Counted from the stretch's first letter, positions 10,753 to 22,123 are shown. The stretch is DNA of 37,015 nucleotides from Mammaliicoccus lentus (GCF_002902755.1 NZ_PPRS01000009.1:1-37015), one strand, 5' to 3'. Notes: generated from the letters alone by a model not told the origin. Numbers and translations are program-made.

Positions 10753-11136
10753 TTATCGTCTTGCACCTTTACCGCCACGACGTGATTCAGTTTGTCTCTT
10801 AATAGACGTTAACTTATCCTCACTATCTTTTAAAAAGTTTGATAATTTTTTCTCAAAGTCTTCAGGCTTTGCTTCTTTCTTTGGCGCTTGACGTTTCGGA
10901 CGTTCTTTAGCTTTTTTAATAGATAAGCTAATTTTGCCGTCATCCGCTACTGTTAATACTTTAACTTCTACTTCATCGCCTACAGATAAATGGTCATTAA
11001 CATTTTCTACGTAGTTATCAGCGACTTCACTGATGTGCACAAGGCCACTTTTCCCTTCAGGTAATTCAACAAACGCACCAAAATTTTTAATACCTGTAAC
11101 TTTCCCTTTGACTTTATTGCCTACTTCAATTGACAT
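10753..11136 (-). CDS. S1 domain RNA-binding protein (YabR/CvfD family)
   Basis: This is a 127-residue cytosolic protein. An S1 OB-fold occupies about residues 1-75 (GNKVKGKVTGIKNFGAFVEL, then SGLVHISEVAD). A basic, low-complexity tail follows, with RPKRQAPKKEAKP and an arginine/glycine-rich end (ESRRGGKGARR). It belongs to the general stress protein 13/YabR family, whose members bind RNA or ribosomes; the exact role here is not known from sequence. It sits after divIC with its own predicted promoter and terminator, so it may be made independently of the division gene. Confidence 0.88.
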   Translation of the reverse strand: MSIEVGNKVKGKVTGIKNFGAFVELPEGKSGLVHISEVADNYVENVNDHLSVGDEVEVKVLTVADDGKISLSIKKAKERPKRQAPKKEAKPEDFEKKLSNFLKDSEDKLTSIKRQTESRRGGKGARR

Positions 11137-11177
11137 ATTATTACTGTATCCTCCTGATATAATTTCACTTTAACCTT

Positions 11178-11206
11178 ATTATATGCTTCTATACAAAATT
11201 ATACAA
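11178..11206 (-). promoter_or_regulatory. Promoter of the S1-domain gene
   Basis: The minus strand has TTGTAT (11201-11206), a 17-bp spacer and a perfect TATAAT (11178-11183), just after the divIC stop. A strong ribosome binding site AGGAGG follows before the gene. Confidence 0.75.
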
Positions 11207-11219
11207 CGTCATATATAGA

Positions 11220-11603
11220 TTATTTGTCTTTTTCTGAATTTTTTTTGTCTTCTGGTAATTTAAATATAATTTCACCGTCATTACTAAGGAAATATTCGCT
11301 TCTTGCTAATTTTTCAATATATTCTTTATTATTTAAACGTTTTATTTGTTCTTTCAACTCTATTTCTTGATCCTGTAATTTTTCATAAGTTACAGCTTTT
11401 TCTTTACGTTCTTGCACTAACTCTTCATTACGATTTTTTTGCAAAAACAACATAATAATCATGATGATAATGATAAGTAGCAAAATTCCACCAAACAAGG
11501 TTAATCTTTTTCGTACCACTTGGCGCGTTTTATTGACAGTTTTCTTTTTTTTGTTTTGTGACTGTGTAAATTCATTATCTAAATTTTTAATTTTTTGCGC
11601 CAT
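11220..11603 (-). CDS. divIC: Cell division protein DivIC/FtsB family
   Basis: DivIC is a bitopic septum protein that forms a complex with FtsL and DivIB. The 127-residue protein has a short basic cytoplasmic N-terminus (KKKKTVNKTRQVVRKR), one TM helix at about residues 35-55, and an extracytoplasmic coiled coil at about 58-93 (QERKEKAVTYEKLQDQEIEL). A conserved NKEYIEKLARSEYFL segment follows. It starts 16 bases after rqcP, in the rqcP-divIC order found in Bacillus. Confidence 0.93.
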   Translation of the reverse strand: MAQKIKNLDNEFTQSQNKKKKTVNKTRQVVRKRLTLFGGILLLIIIIMIIMLFLQKNRNEELVQERKEKAVTYEKLQDQEIELKEQIKRLNNKEYIEKLARSEYFLSNDGEIIFKLPEDKKNSEKDK

Positions 11604-11619
11604 AAGAATACCTCCTTAT

Positions 11620-11886
11620 TTATATAGAATCTTGTATTTTCTCTTCTTTGACAACTTCAAACATTGTTTTTGCATTCTCTTTATTAGCATGCTCAGAAAG
11701 CCCTGTTACTTTCACTACAATAATACGATTACCTAATTTAAGTTCTAATTCATCATCTACATTAACATTTGTGCCAGCTTTAGCAGTTTGTCCATTTATT
11801 TTAACTCTGCCTTGGTCACTTACTTCTTTAGCTAATGTTCGACGTTTAATCAAACGCGATACTTTTAAGTATTTATCTAATCTCAA
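11620..11886 (-). CDS. rqcP: S4-domain RNA-binding protein RqcP (YabO)
   Basis: RqcP acts with RqcH in ribosome-associated quality control, stabilising the P-site tRNA on stalled 50S subunits during poly-alanine tailing. The 88-residue protein is almost wholly an S4 domain (MRLDKYLKVSRLIKRRTLAK, then GRVKINGQTAKAGTNV). Its ATG overlaps the mazG stop codon by four bases (ATGA), so it is probably translationally coupled to mazG. Confidence 0.92.
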   Translation of the reverse strand: MRLDKYLKVSRLIKRRTLAKEVSDQGRVKINGQTAKAGTNVNVDDELELKLGNRIIVVKVTGLSEHANKENAKTMFEVVKEEKIQDSI

Positions 11887-13049
11887 AGTTTCAAATCCCC
11901 TCTATTAATTAATGCTTTAAGTTCTTTTTCATTTAAACTGTCTAATTTGGTTTTATCATACAACTTCAAAAAGTAATCAGCAAATATTTTTTCCAATTTT
12001 TCACGTTTTACTTTTCCTTCTTTTTGTTTTTCTTTTTGCCAAATTTCATGTAGATCATCTAAGCTATCTGCTTTTTCTTCTCCAAACACATGAGGATGTC
12101 TTCTGACCATTTTACTCGTTAAAACACCAACTACTTCTCTAATATCAAAGTATCCTTCTTTCTTCCCAATAGCAGAATGCAGCATGACTTGTAATAAAAC
12201 ATCGCCTAATTCCTCTATCATATGGTCTATATCATCTTCATCGATTGCTTCAATTAATTCAAATGCTTCTTCAATTATATAACGTTTTAACGTTTCATGA
12301 GTCTGCACTTTATCCCATGGACATCCATCTTCAGATACAAGTGTGTCTATTGTTTTTTCCAAATACTGAAAATCATTATACATTTCATTATCGTCAGTTA
12401 TCTTAGGTACAAACAAACTTGTTAAATTAGATAGTGATGCGTGGTGGTCCATTTCATATAATGGACACGTAATAACATCAGCTTCTCCCAATCTTGCATT
12501 TGTAACTAAACTAACTATATGTTCGTCTGGATAACGCTCCATTAAAGTGACTTTAACATCAGATGCTACCATTTGATCATAAACTTGTGTAATAATCGTG
12601 TTTGTTCTTATATTTAACATCTTTTCTTCTAGGTTTGTACCATCTAATAATGTTAAACCATCGTTTGGATCTATTTTAATCGCTCTAAACATATCATCAA
12701 GAAAACTTTTACCACCTAAAATTTTTACTTGAGCATCTGTTTCTAATAGAAATTGAGTCGTCGTTTCTGCCACCATCGGGTCTCCAGGAACTGCATAAAT
12801 AACCTCTTCATTTCGAGACTTATCGATTAACGTATCTACAATTTCATTATATACATCTATAAAATGATCATGCTTTTCATAAATATAATCGAAGCTTTCC
12901 CAATTCACTTCTTTTAATTCATTCACGACAGGGTGTTCTATTGTTCTTGCATATACTTTATCAGCTGATTGTAAAGTTCTATATATGCCCAATGGCAGTT
13001 CTTCAAGACTATAGTTTCCTAAACCAACGACTGTAATTTGTTGAGACAT
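11883..13049 (-). CDS. mazG: MazG-type nucleotide pyrophosphohydrolase with tetrapyrrole methylase-like domain (YabN)
   Basis: This is a 388-residue two-domain protein. The N-terminal half (about 1-220) resembles SAM-dependent tetrapyrrole methylases (ITVVGLGNYSLEELPLG and YAVPGDPMVAETT). The C-terminal half is a MazG domain (DGCPWDKVQTHETLKRYI, EEAFELIEAI, EELGDVLLQVMLHS) with the EExxE/ExxD metal-binding pattern. MazG enzymes hydrolyse aberrant or excess NTPs. The methylase half has no known reaction in this family. It starts just after the flippase gene and overlaps rqcP by four bases. Confidence 0.93.
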   Translation of the reverse strand: MSQQITVVGLGNYSLEELPLGIYRTLQSADKVYARTIEHPVVNELKEVNWESFDYIYEKHDHFIDVYNEIVDTLIDKSRNEEVIYAVPGDPMVAETTTQFLLETDAQVKILGGKSFLDDMFRAIKIDPNDGLTLLDGTNLEEKMLNIRTNTIITQVYDQMVASDVKVTLMERYPDEHIVSLVTNARLGEADVITCPLYEMDHHASLSNLTSLFVPKITDDNEMYNDFQYLEKTIDTLVSEDGCPWDKVQTHETLKRYIIEEAFELIEAIDEDDIDHMIEELGDVLLQVMLHSAIGKKEGYFDIREVVGVLTSKMVRRHPHVFGEEKADSLDDLHEIWQKEKQKEGKVKREKLEKIFADYFLKLYDKTKLDSLNEKELKALINRGDLKL

Positions 13050-13053
13050 TGTT

Positions 13054-14583
13054 TTACTTCTCCTTCATCAATTTATCCATTAAAGGTAAATGTTGACACT
13101 CTTCTCTTTTTAATATTTTCAATTTAATTATACCTAATAACACAATAATAACTCCAACAATACCCGCTAAAACGAGGACTAACAAACTTGATAGTCTTGA
13201 TTGAGTAGGAATACTTAGCACTATTTGTACTAATCCAGACATTATAGTTAGCGTGAAGATTACTTTAGCAATAAATAATCCCATGTTTTGAAATCGATAT
13301 AATTTCATGACGATGATATGCAATGTTAATGCATAAATACCCAAAGATATTACAGTAGCCAAACTGGCCCCAAATATTCCAAATTGCATCACAAATACAT
13401 AGTTTCCTATACTTTTAAATAGTAATCCTATTATAAGTGCAATGAGTAATACTGACCGTCTAGCTTTAACTTGTAATAACGCTGTATACATAATAATAAA
13501 TGTGACAAATACAACTGAAAGCATAAATACACTTAATGTGCCTACTAATTCGTTCGTCTTAAAGAATACCGTATTTAGTAAAGGCAAGAGATTTATTAAA
13601 CCTATTGCTGCAGCCATACTGAAAAGTACTGTTATTTTGAGTGACGTGTTAGCATATTCATTAACTAAATGATGATTTTTCTTCTGTAACTCTTCCGTAA
13701 GGAGTGGAATGAGTACAAAACTAAATGTAGTCGTAATAATCAGCCCCATTTGAATAAGCGAAGCCCCTCTATCAAATATACCTTTCACTTTTATGCTTTC
13801 CTGAAATGTATAGCCAGTATCTTGTAGTAAATGGATTAATGTAAATGAATCCACTAATTGCCACAATATAAGAATCAAATAAGATATGGCATATAATACA
13901 GTCATAATAATGACATCTTTTAAATCATTAAAATTTATTTCCCAGGAAAAATGAAATTTTGGCTTTCTTTTCAAATAAAAATATAAAACAATGCTAAAAA
14001 GCCCAATAACTGAACCACTTATTGCAATTGTTCCAGCTTGGTAAATTGAAACATCCATGTACATAAATACAGAAATAGCAATAAATATTACAATCACTCT
14101 TAATACTTGATCAATTACTTGTGATATCGCAATAGTATTCATTTGGTGTTTCATTTGATAATATCCTCGTACCATCGAAATAAACACGAGTGGTATTAAG
14201 GCAATACTAGCCATGCGAATCATAGGTGTTAGTTGTACGTCACCCATCCAACTACTTATAGTAGGTGCAAAAATTAACACCCCTATACTGGTGGTTAGAC
14301 AAATACTTTGTAACCACCAAAATAATGCTGAAATAGTAGTTTGAGGTCGTTTAATCATCCAACTGCTCATTACGCTAGGTAAAGCATTTAAACTTACTAC
14401 ACTCACAATCGCGACTAATGGGTAAACTTGTTGATAAGCATATAAACCTTCATCGCCTAATATATTTTGATAAGGTACTCTATAAATTGCACTTAATGAC
14501 TTAACGATTACCATAGTAATAGTTAAGAGTAATACACTATTAAAAATCGGTTTAGATTGCGTCATCATCCACCAAACTCTCAT
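13054..14583 (-). CDS. Polysaccharide biosynthesis/lipid flippase-like membrane protein (MATE/MurJ-like, SpoVB family)
   Basis: This is an integral membrane protein of about 500 residues with roughly 12-14 hydrophobic segments and the PST/MOP flippase look ([21 protein letters not shown] near the N-terminus). Relatives translocate lipid-linked sugar precursors. Bacillus YabM/SpoVB paralogues are candidates for peptidoglycan precursor flipping, but the substrate cannot be read from sequence. The start is uncertain: candidates are the ATG at 14583 (MRVWW) and two in-frame ATGs at MMTQSKP. All lie inside the end of mfd, so translation is probably coupled to mfd. Confidence 0.85.
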   Translation of the reverse strand: MRVWWMMTQSKPIFNSVLLLTITMVIVKSLSAIYRVPYQNILGDEGLYAYQQVYPLVAIVSVVSLNALPSVMSSWMIKRPQTTISALFWWLQSICLTTSIGVLIFAPTISSWMGDVQLTPMIRMASIALIPLVFISMVRGYYQMKHQMNTIAISQVIDQVLRVIVIFIAISVFMYMDVSIYQAGTIAISGSVIGLFSIVLYFYLKRKPKFHFSWEINFNDLKDVIIMTVLYAISYLILILWQLVDSFTLIHLLQDTGYTFQESIKVKGIFDRGASLIQMGLIITTTFSFVLIPLLTEELQKKNHHLVNEYANTSLKITVLFSMAAAIGLINLLPLLNTVFFKTNELVGTLSVFMLSVVFVTFIIMYTALLQVKARRSVLLIALIIGLLFKSIGNYVFVMQFGIFGASLATVISLGIYALTLHIIVMKLYRFQNMGLFIAKVIFTLTIMSGLVQIVLSIPTQSRLSSLLVLVLAGIVGVIIVLLGIIKLKILKREECQHLPLMDKLMKEK

Positions 14584-17500
14584 TAATAACTTCTGTTAAG
14601 AACTTCAAATCATCAAGCCACTGTTTTGTTTTTTGTAACTTAAACACCATTTGATTATCCGCAACAGCTATTCTAAGCTTTCTACCTAGTGGTTCTGTAA
14701 CTTTAAATAATACGTCACCTTTCAAGTGGTTTGTTGTATATTCTGAGGTTGTTAATTGAATTGTATTTCCTGTTTCTTTAATCTCGGTAATTCCAAATAA
14801 AATACCATTTAATCTAATTCTTACAACATCTAGTAATCGTTCTACTTCTACAGGGTATTCACCAAAGCGATCGATTAGTTCATCTTGCAAGTCTTCTAAC
14901 TGGGAAACAGTAGTAATACTTCTCATCTTTTTATACATTTCAATTTTTGCTTGTTCATTTTTGATATATTCTGCAGGTATATAAGCGTCAACTTTAACAT
15001 CAACTTCTAATTGTGGTCCTTCTGATTCAGGTTCTATACCACGTTTGACATTGACCGCTTCTTCTAACATTTGAGAATATAAGTCATAACCAACAGAATC
15101 TATAAATCCTGATTGCTGACTTCCTAACAGGTTACCTGCACCTCTTATATTCAAGTCTCTCATTGCAATTTTAAACCCGCTACCTAATTCTGTAAATTCT
15201 TTAATTGCTTGTAACCTTTGTTCAGCAACTTCTGTCAGTACTTTATTTTGTTCGTGTAAGAAGTAAGCATAACCTATTCTACTAGAACGTCCAACGCGCC
15301 CTCTTAATTGATAAAGTTGGCTTAACCCAAATCGATTCGCATCTTCAATAATCAAAGTGTTAGCGTTAGGAACATCTACGCCCGTCTCTATAATTGTCGT
15401 AGTTACTAAAATATCATATTCACCGTCAACAAAATTAAGCATAGTCTCTTCTAACTCACGTTCCGTCATTTGACCATGGGCTACACCTATTCTCGCATTA
15501 GGCATAAGCATCGATAACTGCTCACTCTTTTGGTAAATCGATTGAACCCTATTATATAAATAGAATGCCTGCCCACCTCGAGACAACTCTCTTTCTAATG
15601 CCTCTTTTACAAAATTCATATTCTGTTCTAATACATAAGTTTGTACTGGGAATCTATTCTCAGGTGGCGTTTCTATAACAGATAAATCTCTTACACCTAA
15701 CAAGCTCATATGAAGGGTTCTTGGTATTGGTGTAGCTGTTAGTGTTAATACATCAACATTAGTTTTTAATGCCTTAATTCTTTCTTTATGTTTAACACCA
15801 AATCGTTGTTCCTCATCGACAATTAATAAACCTAAATCTTTATATTCTACATCTTTACTTAGTAATTTATGAGTACCAACTACGATGTCTACAAAACCTT
15901 TTTTAATACCTTCTTTTGTTTCTTTTACTTGTTTAGGCGTTCTAAAACGACTCATCATTTGAATTTCGACAGGATATTCTTGCATTCTCTCTCTAAAAGT
16001 TTCAAAGTGTTGTTGAGCCAAGATAGTTGTAGGTACTAAGACTGCTACTTGTTTACCTTCTAACACAGCTTTGAAAGCTGCTCTAATCGCAACTTCAGTT
16101 TTACCGTAACCAACATCTCCACAAAGTAAGCGGTCCATAGGTCTAAGTTTTTCCATATCACCTTTGATTTCTTCTAATGAAGTAATTTGATCTGGTGTTG
16201 GTTCATAAGGGAAGTCCATTTCAAATGTCATTTGTTCTTCAGAATCAGGTCCATATTGATAGCCTTCCACTTGCTCACGTTCTTGATAAAGTTTTAATAA
16301 TTCATCAGCAATATCTTCAACATTTTTTTGAACTTTAGCCTTTGTTTTTTTTCCATTCTGTTCCGCCTAATTTATTAACTTTAGGCTCTTTATCATCTGA
16401 GCCAACAAACTTTTGAACATCGTTCATTTGATCAACAGGTACAAATAATTGGTCTGTTCCTTTGTACTGAATTTTAATATAGTCTTTGTGTATGCCTGAA
16501 ACTTCTAATGTTTCAACACCTAAATATTTACCTACACCGTGATGTACATGAACAACGTAATCTCCGACATTTAACTCTTGATAAGACTTAATTTTCTCTG
16601 CATTCGACAGTTTTTGTCTTCTTTTAGATTGTTTACGTTCGCGTGCTTTGAAGAGTTCTTTTTCAGTCACAACAACTAATTTCATGTACGGCAATTCAAA
16701 TCCTTCAGATAATGCGCCATCTGTAACAACTGCTTGACCACTATTATCGATATGTTCTATACGATCTATTACAGTTGGTATCTTCATGTCGCTGAGCATA
16801 CTTTGAATTCTCGTTTTGCGTGTTTCTGATTCTGCCAATAAAACAACAGTGAATCCTTGTTTCATATAGCGATCAAATTCAGACTGCATAATATCATATT
16901 GTCCATAAAAACGTTGCACTGGTTTACATGAAAACTTGACCATTTCCTCTATCTCTACAGGCATGCTTGCTGTAAATAAAGTAAAATAAGAAATTTTATG
17001 TTTATTCAACAAATCAGTAAACGCTGATTCTACAATAAAGCGTTGTCCTATAAACGCTTGCCCAGATTCAATTAAAGATTGCGTGAATTCTTCAATTTCT
17101 ACATCTAATGAGTTTTCAGTGTCTTTAATTCTATTATATTCATCTACTACAATAAGAGCGTCTTCTGCTAAATAATCTACAAATGTAGATACCTCATCAT
17201 ACATAAATGCAATAACTCGTCTTAAAATCTGATGATCTTTTAATTCATCATCTTGCATTAAAATATTTTGATAAGTGTCTTTCAAATCAGGACGAATTTC
17301 TTTCGGTAGTTTTTCACGCGTTTGCTCATATGATTCTTCCATACGTTCTGATAATCTATTGATTTGTTCTGAAGTGAAAATATAATCACTTGCACTTGTT
17401 ATTTCAACTTCTTCTACATTTTGTAAAGAACGCTGCGTTTCAACATCAAAGACTCTCATACCATCTACTTCTGTATCAAACAACTCAATACGTACAGGGT

Positions 17501-18062
17501 CTCCAATAACAGGGTATATATCGATTAAGCCACCTCGAATTGAGAATTCACCAATCGCTGAAACTAGGGACTGTCTCTTGTATCCCATATCAACTAATTG
17601 CTTAGCCCATTCTTCTAACTCTATATCATCACCTATTTTTATAGATTTATAATGATCTTTCCAAATGGACGGAGGTGTGAGTTGTTTCTTCAAGCCATTT
17701 ATTGGCACGATAAATAACCCTTTCTTACTTTGAGCAAGATGGGTTAGAGTTCTAACACGCTCACTCATTAAGTCTGGGCTTTGTGTTGAAAATGCTTCAA
17801 TCATAATATCTTGTACAGGAAATTTAAATACTTCTTCAGGCGGTAATAATTGCAGTATGTCTGCTTCTAATTTATCCGCTTGGTATAAATTATTTGTCAC
17901 AATGACTAATTGTTTATCGTGTTTCAAATATTGTTCTAGAATAAGCAATGCTTTACTAGATTGATTCAAACCGGTAACGAGTATGTTTTTTTCTCCAAAA
18001 ATACGTTCTAAATCTTGAAATCGCTCATCTTTTTGTATAATTTCATGAATGACATGTCTCAT
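14552..18062 (-). pseudogene. mfd: Transcription-repair coupling factor, split by a frameshift
   Basis: Mfd removes RNA polymerase stalled at DNA lesions and recruits UvrA. The reading frame is broken once. The first part (16335-18062) gives 575 residues, with the UvrB-like N-terminal domains and the RNA polymerase-interacting domain ([17 protein letters not shown]). It ends early after TEWKK. The second part (14552-about 16335) continues in another frame with Walker [10 protein letters not shown] (about residues 648-656 of the restored protein), DEEQ (about 749-752), the TRG motif region ([15 protein letters not shown]) and the C-terminal domain. Removing one A from the run of eight at 16345-16352 joins the two into an unbroken 1169-residue protein, the normal family length. 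The rest is well conserved, so the break is recent, an assembly error, or bypassed by slippage. Confidence 0.9.
16345..16352 (-). other. A8 homopolymer at the mfd frame break
   Basis: On the minus strand the sequence reads TGG, eight A, then CAAAGGCTAAAG. Seven A would give W-K-K-T-K-A-K-V and an open frame through the translocase domain. Eight give W-K-K-N-K-G-stop. This is a site for sequencing error, for mutation by strand slippage, or for transcriptional slippage restoring some full-length product. Confidence 0.85.
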
Positions 18063-18631
18063 TCTACTTCACCGTTAAACTGATTCATAACATTAGGAAA
18101 TGTTTCACCTTTAATTATACTTTCACAAGCATCTGCTGCCCGTTCTATTACCTTTTTCATAGTTATCATTTCATCTTCAGAGAATTTTTGTAGAACATAA
18201 CTCGGAACACTCATACCGTTAGTCGGACGATCTATACCAATTCGTACTCTATTAAATTTATCTGTTCCTAAATGTTGTATTAAAGACTTCATCCCGTTAT
18301 GACCGCCAGCACTGCCTTTTTGGCGCAGTCTCAAATGACCTTGTGGCTGATCTAAATCGTCATATAGAACAAGTAAATCTTCAATATCAATATTATAATA
18401 ATCCATTAGTGGCCTTACTGCTTCACCAGATAAATTCATGAATGTCATCGGTTCAATAAGCATAACCTTTTCACCATTTATTAATCCGATAGTATAGGCA
18501 CCTTTAAATTTTTGTTTATCTAATTGTAATTGATGACGATCAATCAATTCATCAACTACTTCAAAACCTATATTATGACGAGTTCCGTCAAATTTCTTAC
18601 CTATATTCCCAAGTCCAACAATACATTTCAT
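18059..18631 (-). CDS. pth: Peptidyl-tRNA hydrolase
   Basis: Pth releases peptides from prematurely dropped peptidyl-tRNA and recycles the tRNA. The 190-residue protein shows [19 protein letters not shown] at the N-terminus with catalytic His19. [18 protein letters not shown] with the partner Asp, and [12 protein letters not shown] follow. The ATG is preceded by TGGAGG. Its stop codon overlaps the mfd start by four bases (ATGA), so mfd is likely translated by coupling to pth. Confidence 0.96.
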   Translation of the reverse strand: MKCIVGLGNIGKKFDGTRHNIGFEVVDELIDRHQLQLDKQKFKGAYTIGLINGEKVMLIEPMTFMNLSGEAVRPLMDYYNIDIEDLLVLYDDLDQPQGHLRLRQKGSAGGHNGMKSLIQHLGTDKFNRVRIGIDRPTNGMSVPSYVLQKFSEDEMITMKKVIERAADACESIIKGETFPNVMNQFNGEVE

Positions 18632-18662
18632 GTTGTAACCTCCATATTAATACTAAGTATTT

Positions 18663-18668
18663 ATTATA
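18663..18668 (-). promoter_or_regulatory. Extended -10 promoter of the pth-mfd operon
   Basis: The minus strand has TGCTATAAT, a perfect TATAAT (18663-18668) with an extended TGn. The region 16-17 bp upstream (ATGAAA) is a poor -35. It lies downstream of the rplY terminator and about 30 bases before pth. Confidence 0.6.
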
Positions 18669-18722
18669 GCATTTTTACGTTAGTTTTCATCTAACTATAC
18701 TTATATCATTATAAAATTAGAC

Positions 18723-18760
18723 AAAAAAGAGTCTGAGACATTGATATGTCCCAGACTCCT
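18723..18760 (-). terminator. Terminator of rplY (AGTCTGGGACA-type)
   Basis: The minus strand forms a stem of about 14 bp, GGAGTCTGGGACAT/ATGTCTCAGACTCT, with a 4-nt loop and six T. The same hairpin family occurs again at 30045-30080. It ends the rplY transcript and separates it from pth. Confidence 0.93.
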
Positions 18761-18777
18761 TTTAAAAGATTAAAGAA

Positions 18778-19407
18778 TTATTCTTCTTCTTTTTCAGCTT
18801 CTTGTGATACTGCATCAGCATCTTCAGCTGCAGTTTCTTCAGCATCTTCAGCTGGTTCTTCAGTTGGAGGTACTACAGTTACAACTGCTTCTTCTTTATC
18901 GTTTTCGATAGCATATTTATCAGTTGCATCTAAGTCTCCTACTAAGTAACTATCACCGATAGCTAATTCACTAATATCAACTTCGATATGTTCAGGAATA
19001 GCGTCTGGAGTAGTTGTTACTTGTAAGTCGAATAATGGTTGTTGAACTACGCCACCTTCAGAAGCACCAACTGCTTCACCTACTAATACTACAGGTACAT
19101 CAACAGTTAATTCTTGTTTCATGTTAATTGCTAAGAAGTCAACATGAGTGATTTGGTTTTTAAGTGAATCATATTGGTAATCAGAAACCATAACTTTAAT
19201 TGATTTAGAACCAACACCTAATTCAATAACTCCGTTACGTCCAACTTCACGGATAGTTTTGATGAATTCAACCTCATCAACTTTAACAGATGTATTTTTA
19301 GCACCATAACCATATACAACTGCTGGGATAATACCTGATGCTCTTAGTTTACGTAAACTAGAACGAGTTTGTTTACCTTGACGGATAACTGACTTTAATG
19401 AAGCCAT
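18778..19407 (-). CDS. rplY: 50S ribosomal protein L25, long (Ctc) form
   Basis: L25 binds 5S rRNA in the large subunit. This is the long TL5/Ctc form: an N-terminal 5S-binding domain ([20 protein letters not shown] to about residue 92), a beta-rich C-terminal domain, and an acidic alanine/glutamate-rich tail of about 30 residues ([18 protein letters not shown]). I start it at the ATG of MASLK, 209 residues, because GGTGG lies eight bases upstream; an ATG four codons earlier lies before that site. It has its own promoter overlapping the prs stop, a structured leader of about 100 nt, and a strong terminator. Bacillus Ctc is a general stress protein, but I see no sigma-B promoter here. Confidence 0.94.
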   Translation of the reverse strand: MASLKSVIRQGKQTRSSLRKLRASGIIPAVVYGYGAKNTSVKVDEVEFIKTIREVGRNGVIELGVGSKSIKVMVSDYQYDSLKNQITHVDFLAINMKQELTVDVPVVLVGEAVGASEGGVVQQPLFDLQVTTTPDAIPEHIEVDISELAIGDSYLVGDLDATDKYAIENDKEEAVVTVVPPTEEPAEDAEETAAEDADAVSQEAEKEEE

Positions 19408-19430
19408 TATCTTTTCCACCTTTCATTCAT

Positions 19431-19510
19431 GCGCATTAAGCGCTCCTACACTTACCCATCAACATAAATCGTTGCTTGTAAGTGGTTATTTAGTTCATTT
19501 AAAAATGAAC
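19431..19510 (-). promoter_or_regulatory. Structured 5' leader of rplY
   Basis: The predicted transcript begins with a perfect 8-bp hairpin (GTTCATTT/AAATGAAC, 19493-19510). A two-part helix follows: CACTTAC/GTAAGTG (19449-19455 with 19478-19484) enclosing CAAC/GTTG (19460-19463 with 19471-19474). A short GCGC hairpin (19431-19443) then sits just before the ribosome binding site. The stacked helix with an internal loop is the sort of structure a ribosomal protein could bind for autoregulation. That is inference only. Confidence 0.5.
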
Positions 19511-19518
19511 CGTTTGTT

Positions 19519-19547
19519 ATTATACACGATTAATGACAATTAATCAA
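19519..19547 (-). promoter_or_regulatory. Promoter of rplY
   Basis: The minus strand has TTGATT (19542-19547), a 17-bp spacer and a perfect TATAAT (19519-19524). The -35 overlaps the last codons and stop of prs, so rplY can be transcribed independently of glmU-prs. Confidence 0.75.
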
Positions 19548-20502
19548 ATAGCACACTAACTGATTCTTGTTCATATACTCGAACAATTGCTTGAGCTAAT
19601 AATTCTGCTACTGATAATTCTTTAACATTTGAAGGTTTTCTATCTTCTGGCAATTGAATAGAGTTTGTAACAACTAATTCTTTAATTCTTGAATTTTCAA
19701 TGCGTTCACGTGCTGGTCCAGATAAAACAGGGTGTGTACAACATGCATAAACTTCTTTTGCACCTTTTTTAACTAAAGCATCTGCTGCTAAAGTAATAGT
19801 GCCCGCAGTGTCAATGATGTCATCGATGATGATTGCTGTTTTACCATCTATGTCTCCAACAATGTTCATAACTTCTGCTACGTTAGGTTTCGGACGACGC
19901 TTATCAATAATAGCAATTGGCGTTTTTAAACGATCCGCCATTTTACGCGCTCTTGTAACACCACCATGATCAGGTGATACAACAACAGTATTGTCAGGGT
20001 CTAATCCTTTTTCTAAGAAATAATTAGATAAAATTGGAACACCCATTAAATGATCAATAGGTATATCAAAGAATCCTTGAATTTGAGGAGCGTGTAAGTC
20101 TAACGCGATCATTCTGCTCGCGCCAGCTTTTTCAATAATATTCGCTACTAATTTAGCAGTAATAGGCTCACGACTTCTCGCTTTACGGTCTTGTCTTGCA
20201 TAACCATAATAAGGCATAACGATATTAATATTAGCAGCTGATGCTCGTTTACATGCATCTATCATAATTAACAATTCCATTAAATGTTCATTTACTGGAT
20301 ATGAAGTAGGTTGAATGATGAACACATCACAACCACGGATACTTTCTTCGATATTAATTTGCACTTCGCCATCAGCAAATCTTTTTACTGTAGACTTACC
20401 TAATGGAATACCTACTAAATTTGCAACTTCTTGGGCTAAAGGTTGGTTACCTTCTAGTGAAAATATTTTTAATGACGAATTCTTATATTCAGTATGCAAC
20501 AT
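19540..20502 (-). CDS. prs: Ribose-phosphate pyrophosphokinase
   Basis: Prs makes PRPP from ribose-5-phosphate and ATP, feeding purine, pyrimidine, NAD, His and Trp synthesis and the Hpt and PurR PRTase-fold proteins encoded nearby. I start it at [10 protein letters not shown] (320 residues), since GGAGG lies six bases upstream; the longer reading frame runs through that site. Visible motifs are [20 protein letters not shown] (99-118), the ribose-phosphate loop [12 protein letters not shown], the flexible DKRRPKPN and the PRPP motif DDIIDTAGT (227-235). It follows glmU by 47 bases and is probably cotranscribed with it. Confidence 0.96.
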   Translation of the reverse strand: MLHTEYKNSSLKIFSLEGNQPLAQEVANLVGIPLGKSTVKRFADGEVQINIEESIRGCDVFIIQPTSYPVNEHLMELLIMIDACKRASAANINIVMPYYGYARQDRKARSREPITAKLVANIIEKAGASRMIALDLHAPQIQGFFDIPIDHLMGVPILSNYFLEKGLDPDNTVVVSPDHGGVTRARKMADRLKTPIAIIDKRRPKPNVAEVMNIVGDIDGKTAIIIDDIIDTAGTITLAADALVKKGAKEVYACCTHPVLSGPARERIENSRIKELVVTNSIQLPEDRKPSNVKELSVAELLAQAIVRVYEQESVSVLFD

Positions 20503-20549
20503 TTTTGTTCCTCCGATATCATTTTGACTCATTTTTTTGACGGCTCCTT

Positions 20550-21923
<1,374 letters not shown>

Positions 21924-21941
21924 TTAAACGCACTTTATCTT

Positions 21942-21971
21942 ATTATAATTTAATTTGTGTACGACTATCAA
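21942..21971 (-). promoter_or_regulatory. Promoter of glmU-prs
   Basis: The minus strand has TTGATA (21966-21971), an 18-bp spacer and a perfect TATAAT (21942-21947), about 34 bases before the glmU ATG. Confidence 0.7.
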
Positions 21972-21993
21972 GAAAGAGTTATTAAACACAGAA

Positions 21994-22076
21994 ATTATTT
22001 CACAAAATAATCGTCTTTAATATTCATGATATATAGTAAAGACAAAGCATTAACGCATTAAATAAAAATTTAATGA
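21994..22076 (-). other. AT-rich gap upstream of glmU with three inverted repeats
   Basis: The 300-bp space between spoVG and glmU has no gene. It contains ATTATTT/AAATAAT (21994-22011), GTCTTTA/TAAAGAC with a 17-nt spacer (22013-22043) and a perfect CATTAAAT/ATTTAATG hairpin (22057-22076). They lie upstream of the glmU promoter and downstream of the spoVG terminator. They could be operators, or parts of a small RNA or a longer leader. I cannot assign a function. Confidence 0.45.
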
Positions 22077-22123
22077 ATAGTATTTTTATTCATCATTAAT
22101 TAACCGTTGTTGAATAATTGTAT

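Noticed and set aside
19449-19475. A possible sigma-B promoter for rplY around GGGTAA
   Set aside because: The nearest -35-like sequence is only seven bases away, and the bases belong to a hairpin in the leader. The sigma-A promoter at 19519-19547 fits better.
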